Position numbers and translations under genes: made by a program. Below the pieces are notes generated by a model that saw only the letters and a list, made by a program, of their open reading frames with translations, did not search any database and was not told where the DNA came from. Of a DNA stretch of 32,681 nt, positions 28,976 through 32,681 are shown piece after piece (positions within the stretch are counted from its first letter, which is position 1; each line of letters opens with the position of its first letter). Source of the stretch: Spirogloea muscicola (lineage: Eukaryota > Streptophyta > Zygnematophyceae > Spirogloeales > Spirogloeaceae); the NCBI GenBank assembly GCA_009602725.1, contig WELB01000249.1, positions 153,738-186,418 on the forward strand, read 5' to 3'.

Positions 28976-31900
28976 ATGGAGCTCCTAGCTCCGCCGCGCT
29001 GGGGCTGCTCCTCCAGCCTAGCCCCTCCGCGAGCCATGCCGCAGTGCCGAGGTGGAGGCTCTGGCGCTCAGCCGGCGGCCAGGGCCGTCGTGCAGCCGGC
29101 AGCCGCGGCTGCTGGCAATGACATGCGGCAGGACTCTGCGCTCCAAGCTCAAGCTCCATGGAGGCCTCCGCCGCTCCTCTGCATACCGCCGAAGCTAGCG
29201 GGTGTCGCGGCGGCACTGCTGCTGGCCTGCAGTGCTCGCGCTGCCTCCGCGTCCTTGCCCGGCGCGGTGCTGCCGGTGGAGGCAGCTGGACGACCGACCG
29301 GCGCCACGGCTTCGCAGTCCGTCAGGGTCGATGAGAGCGGTGCAAGCTCAGTGGAGGAAGCCGCAGCCGCGCCAGTGGCAGAGGAGGGTGACAGTGGCGA
29401 TGGCAACGGCGGAGTGACCGGCCGGAAGCCGTACGCCTTAACGGTGCCGCTCAACATCGTCGCCCTGCGGGGGTCCATTCCCCCAGTGTGGCTTAAGGTG
29501 GGGGTGCTGACACTGTGACCAAGCACGTCACACAGCCCTGACAAGGCCACATGAGACGGCGCGCTGATCGAGCTGGGACGTCTATGTGACACCATACCGC
29601 CGAGCTGGTCGTCTCTGGCCGCTTGCCCAGGAGTTTGCCAAGGCGCAGAGCAAGCGCGCCAAGATCAGCGTGGACTTCAAGGGCGAGCTGGAGCCCATTG
29701 CGACGGACCTGGCCACAGCTGCAAGGACAGGCAAGCTGAAGAAGAAGTGAGCATTGCTTCGTCATGGACAGCACGCTGAGGGCGAGCAGCACAGCGGTGT
29801 AGATGGCGAGCAAGGCCGACACCAGTCTATCACCTTGGTAGCTTTGGCTTTGACCGTATGCAGCTTGATTGTCCATTTATAAAGGTGAAGCTTGCTTCTT
29901 TGATTTAAATTCGTACATGCCACCCGCCTGACTGGCCCCATAACCTCTCCTGCATGCAGGTCGGCAATGGCTGCTGATCTGGTAACACTGGGAGACTCCT
30001 GGCTCGCTTGCGCCGTCTCAGCCGGTTTAGTAGTCCCCATGGAGGACGCAGAAACCTCCAAATGGCTCAAGCAGCTCCACCCTGTGTGGCAGGTATATAC
30101 TGCAGTTTTGCTGCATGAATTTGCACTTTTAGAAACATAGAATGGGCTCCCTGCATTTTTGCGACACTGCTAGAATGGGAGCTGCAGAAATTGCAAGCTG
30201 TGCAGCCTAGAATGTTGGCCTGCTATGCTTGCACAGTCTCGTCGAAATTTCCAATTATCTTGCATGTCAGAGTAGCATCAACAGCTTGATGGGCAGCTGG
30301 GGCTACTTGAGATTGCTGATGAATGGGCTAGGAAGCTGATGTAGAGCACGCATTAGTCAGCACTGTCCGAGGAAGATGACACCTGTTATGCAAACATCGA
30401 TCCGCTGCCTGCACCTAGAGCAGACGCCTGATTGCAAGTGCAACTTATGCTCCTACGCTCTAATTACAGCAGCTCAGCTTCGACTTCTTCGGCAGTTGCA
30501 AGAAGTGGCGCACTTGTCGATTGCTGCTTTTGGACTTTGCTGCAGAACAGAACTGTGCTCATCAAATCAGACGGTCGGACACTCCAGGGGTTCTGGGTAG
30601 GCTCAGGGTTGAGCTTACAGGGCTGGGGAACTAAGCACAGCTACTTCTGATCTGCAAGCAAGGCTTTCAATCCCGCACTTCGCTTTGTTGGGCCAGGCTT
30701 CCCTCTGATGAAGTAGTCTCTCTTGGCCGTCTCTGCATGCACTGCAGAAGGTCTTGAGGAGGGACAGCGAGGGGCGCTATGACCCGCAGGGGCTGATCTG
30801 GGGTGCCCCTTATCGCTGGGGCTGCACAGTGGTTGCGTACAGGAAGGACCTTCTGACAAGCAAGGGCATGCTCCCAATCCAGGTAACTGGTCTCTCTTAA
30901 GGACAGTGCTGGAGGCTCTAAGTATTAGTGCAATCTGATTCATGTGGTCCAGCAATCAGGGTTGGACTTGGGCTTAGGGTGTATGGTTGCTTTCTAGCAC
31001 AAACTTTTATCATCAAAAGCTTGCTGATTGTGTATGTACCTCGCAGGATTGGAAGGACCTCTTCAGGCCCGAGCTTGCTGGGAGGGTGTCAATGGTGAAT
31101 GCCCCAAGGGAAGTCGTTGGTGTCGCGCTAAAGTCGCTGGACCAGGCATATAACGTCCATGATCTGGAGGAAGTTCCTGGGGGAATGCAGGCAGTCGTAG
31201 ATCGTCTCACTGCTCTGCGGAGGCAGGTCCGCCCTTGCAATCCCCGCAGTCCACACCACCAAGTTTGGTGCTTTCACCTTCTTGCTAATGACAGCCTGTT
31301 CTCAATGTGGAGGGTTGTCAGTGGCGGCGTCTCTCAAGCAGGCTGCGTAGCGCTGTCCAAGACTTGTTGTTATTAGCTGTAGCTGCTCAGGGACTTGCAT
31401 GTCATTGGTTTCAAATCTAAGCTGAGGGCAATGACAGGCTGAAAAAAGTTTTGTAGAGATGATGTCTATGAAGGAGGCATCAAACATGTGCTGTTTTCGT
31501 ACTCCCTGCTGTGACAAAGATTTGCCAAGGTTTCAGCTGACATTCATGTGGAAGAATTGCAGGTCAGAGTCTTCGACAATGTGCACTATCTCAAGGCCCT
31601 GAGTGCTGGCGATGTGTATGTGGCCGTTGGATGGTCCACTGATGTGATTCCCTTTGCAAAGCGCGCTGGCAATATCACAGTTGTTATACCGGCATCAGGA
31701 GCTAGTCTCTTTGCTGACCTATGGGTACGTCCAATCGCTCCACATGTTGCTGGAGACCCAGCTCTGATGCTGCATTTGATGCATCTGACCAGCCAATGAT
31801 GCTTAGGCTTGACAGAATGCTATTCAATCTGAAAAAGGTGCTGCCTCGTCAAGTTCCAGATGTCATCTGCTGATATGATATTACTTATCTTACACCTCTT

Positions 31901-32389
31901 GTACAGGCTATTCCTGCAACAAACAAGTTCACATCGGACAAAGTGGGTGGCAGAATACGTGGTCCTTCGCCGTTGATCAGTCAATGGATCGAATTCTGCT
32001 TGCAGCCAGCAAGGGCTCTGAACTTTAAGCAGGAGGTCTATGTGGGCGCATCGCCACTCTTGTTGACTTGGCCACAGGCAGGCTCGACCCAGACGAGTCC
32101 AGCCGATGCCAGCGCAGGCATGGTCGACCAGGAGCAGCCAAGGATAGACAGCAATCTGGTACAGGGGATGCCTCCACCTGACATTCTTGAGAGGAGCGAG
32201 TTTCTTCAGCCTCTGAGTGACAAGCTTGTGGAGCAGTACAAGATTGTGCTGGAGAAGGTTGGGCTTGCGAAGCCCCTAGCTTCCAGAGGTATCTACGAGT
32301 GGCTCATGAGCACATTATCAAGGACACGCTTTCCATGGCTCCGTATAGGCCGGTCCCCTGACACTGGAATAGTACATGCAAGCGTCTGA
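28976..32389 (+). CDS. Organelle-targeted spermidine/putrescine-binding-like protein
   Basis: Homologue of bacterial periplasmic polyamine-binding proteins (PotD/PotF type, extracellular solute-binding fold), of the kind in plants represented by At1g31410; function in plants is not established. Exons: 28976-29497, 29631-29746, 29960-30092, 30748-30882, 31047-31226, 31563-31724, 31907-32389; phases join to 576 aa. The N-terminal about 72 residues are Ala/Arg/Ser/Pro-rich like a chloroplast transit peptide. A hydrophobic segment at 73-92 (KLAGVAAALLLACSARAASA) ends in an AXA-like site, suggesting thylakoid-lumen or export-type targeting (inference). Fold blocks: ADLVTLGDSWLACAVSAGLV, GAPYRWGCTVVAYRKDLL, DLFRPELAGRVSM, YVAVGWSTDVIPFAKRAGNI, VVIPASGASLFADLW, SPLISQWIEFCLQPARA. 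The C-terminal about 70 residues are not recognised. No permease or ATPase gene is nearby. Confidence 0.9.
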
Positions 32390-32681
32390 GTCACTTCGTG
32401 TAACCCAGTAGCCTTCAAGCTGCATGAAAGTGCAAGCTAATGCCCATTGTATTCTTTTCCTGGGCTGGCCTTAGCCCTCGCCCTCTAATGGAAGAGTCTT
32501 TCATACTTTGGAGCACAGTGAGGAATCGAGAGCGAGGAACAGGCCTTGAAATCATCCAGCATCTTGTGGCTCGGATGTTATTAATCAGTATGGATAAGGG
32601 AAGATTCTGGCCATGAGTTTGGCTCATGCTGCGACATTTCCCTATGGTGTACAGCTATGACAATATGCGGAATGGGAGCCA
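32390..32681. other. 3' flank with an R1 copy
   Basis: Downstream of the polyamine-binding-like gene. An R1 core lies at 32446-32507: TTGTATTCTTTTCCTGGGCT, GGCC, then CCCTCTAATGGAAGAGTCTTTC. The hairpin is weakened (TAGCCC in place of CAGCCC). TGTAA occurs at 32399-32403, 10 nt past the stop, too close to be a convincing polyadenylation signal. Nothing else is seen to the edge. Confidence 0.5.

Noticed and set aside
1-32681. tRNA, rRNA and CRISPR search by eye
   Set aside because: No GGTTCGAATCC-type arm with a paired acceptor stem, no rRNA core and no regularly spaced repeats were seen.

Overview
The window is nuclear DNA of a green plant or green alga. All five host genes are split by spliceosomal introns of roughly 90-650 bp, most of which end in TGCAG. 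Two genes are plant-type: a KYILDKK-class sugar-phosphate translocator homologue, and an organelle-targeted homologue of bacterial polyamine-binding proteins. The AsnRS also carries a WHEP insertion that I recall from plant AsnRS. Gene starts sit in very GC-rich DNA with (CGG)n tracts, and two N bases show a draft assembly. I cannot name the species; a streptophyte or trebouxiophyte alga or an early land plant fits best.

Layout: (1) 1-708, GC-rich promoter-like DNA. (2) 709-4537 (+), asparaginyl-tRNA synthetase, 10 exons, 582 aa. (3) 5756-8224 (+), type II membrane O-fucosyltransferase-like protein, 6 exons, 389 aa. (4) 9175-10289 (-), universal stress protein, 5 exons, 201 aa. (5) 10290-13265, gene-poor, with a nested family of short hairpin repeats. 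(6) 13269-16674, a complete PIF/Harbinger DNA transposon of 3406 bp with perfect 28-bp terminal inverted repeats, a TCA target duplication, an intact Myb/SANT-like gene and a damaged DDE transposase. (7) 16678-20248, repeats and no supported gene. (8) 20249-22967 (-), TPT-family transporter, 7 exons, 327 aa. (9) 23154-23563, a non-autonomous relative of the Harbinger element, then more repeats. (10) 24566-28242 (-), filamin-repeat/CCCH/RS-rich putative RNA-processing protein, 5 exons including a 29-nt microexon, 895 aa. (11) 28976-32389 (+), polyamine-binding-like protein, 7 exons, 576 aa, divergent from gene 10.

The host genes do not form a pathway; this looks like ordinary euchromatin with transposons between genes. 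The most interesting signal is the short hairpin repeat called R1 here (about 70-90 bp). One copy is precisely the 103-nt intron of the Harbinger transposase and is flanked by an 11-bp direct repeat, CTTCTGCAGGT, that supplies both splice sites. Another copy interrupts a second dispersed repeat, with a CTACGG duplication when compared with an uninterrupted copy in the same window. Together these suggest an introner-like element: a small mobile sequence that becomes an intron where it lands.
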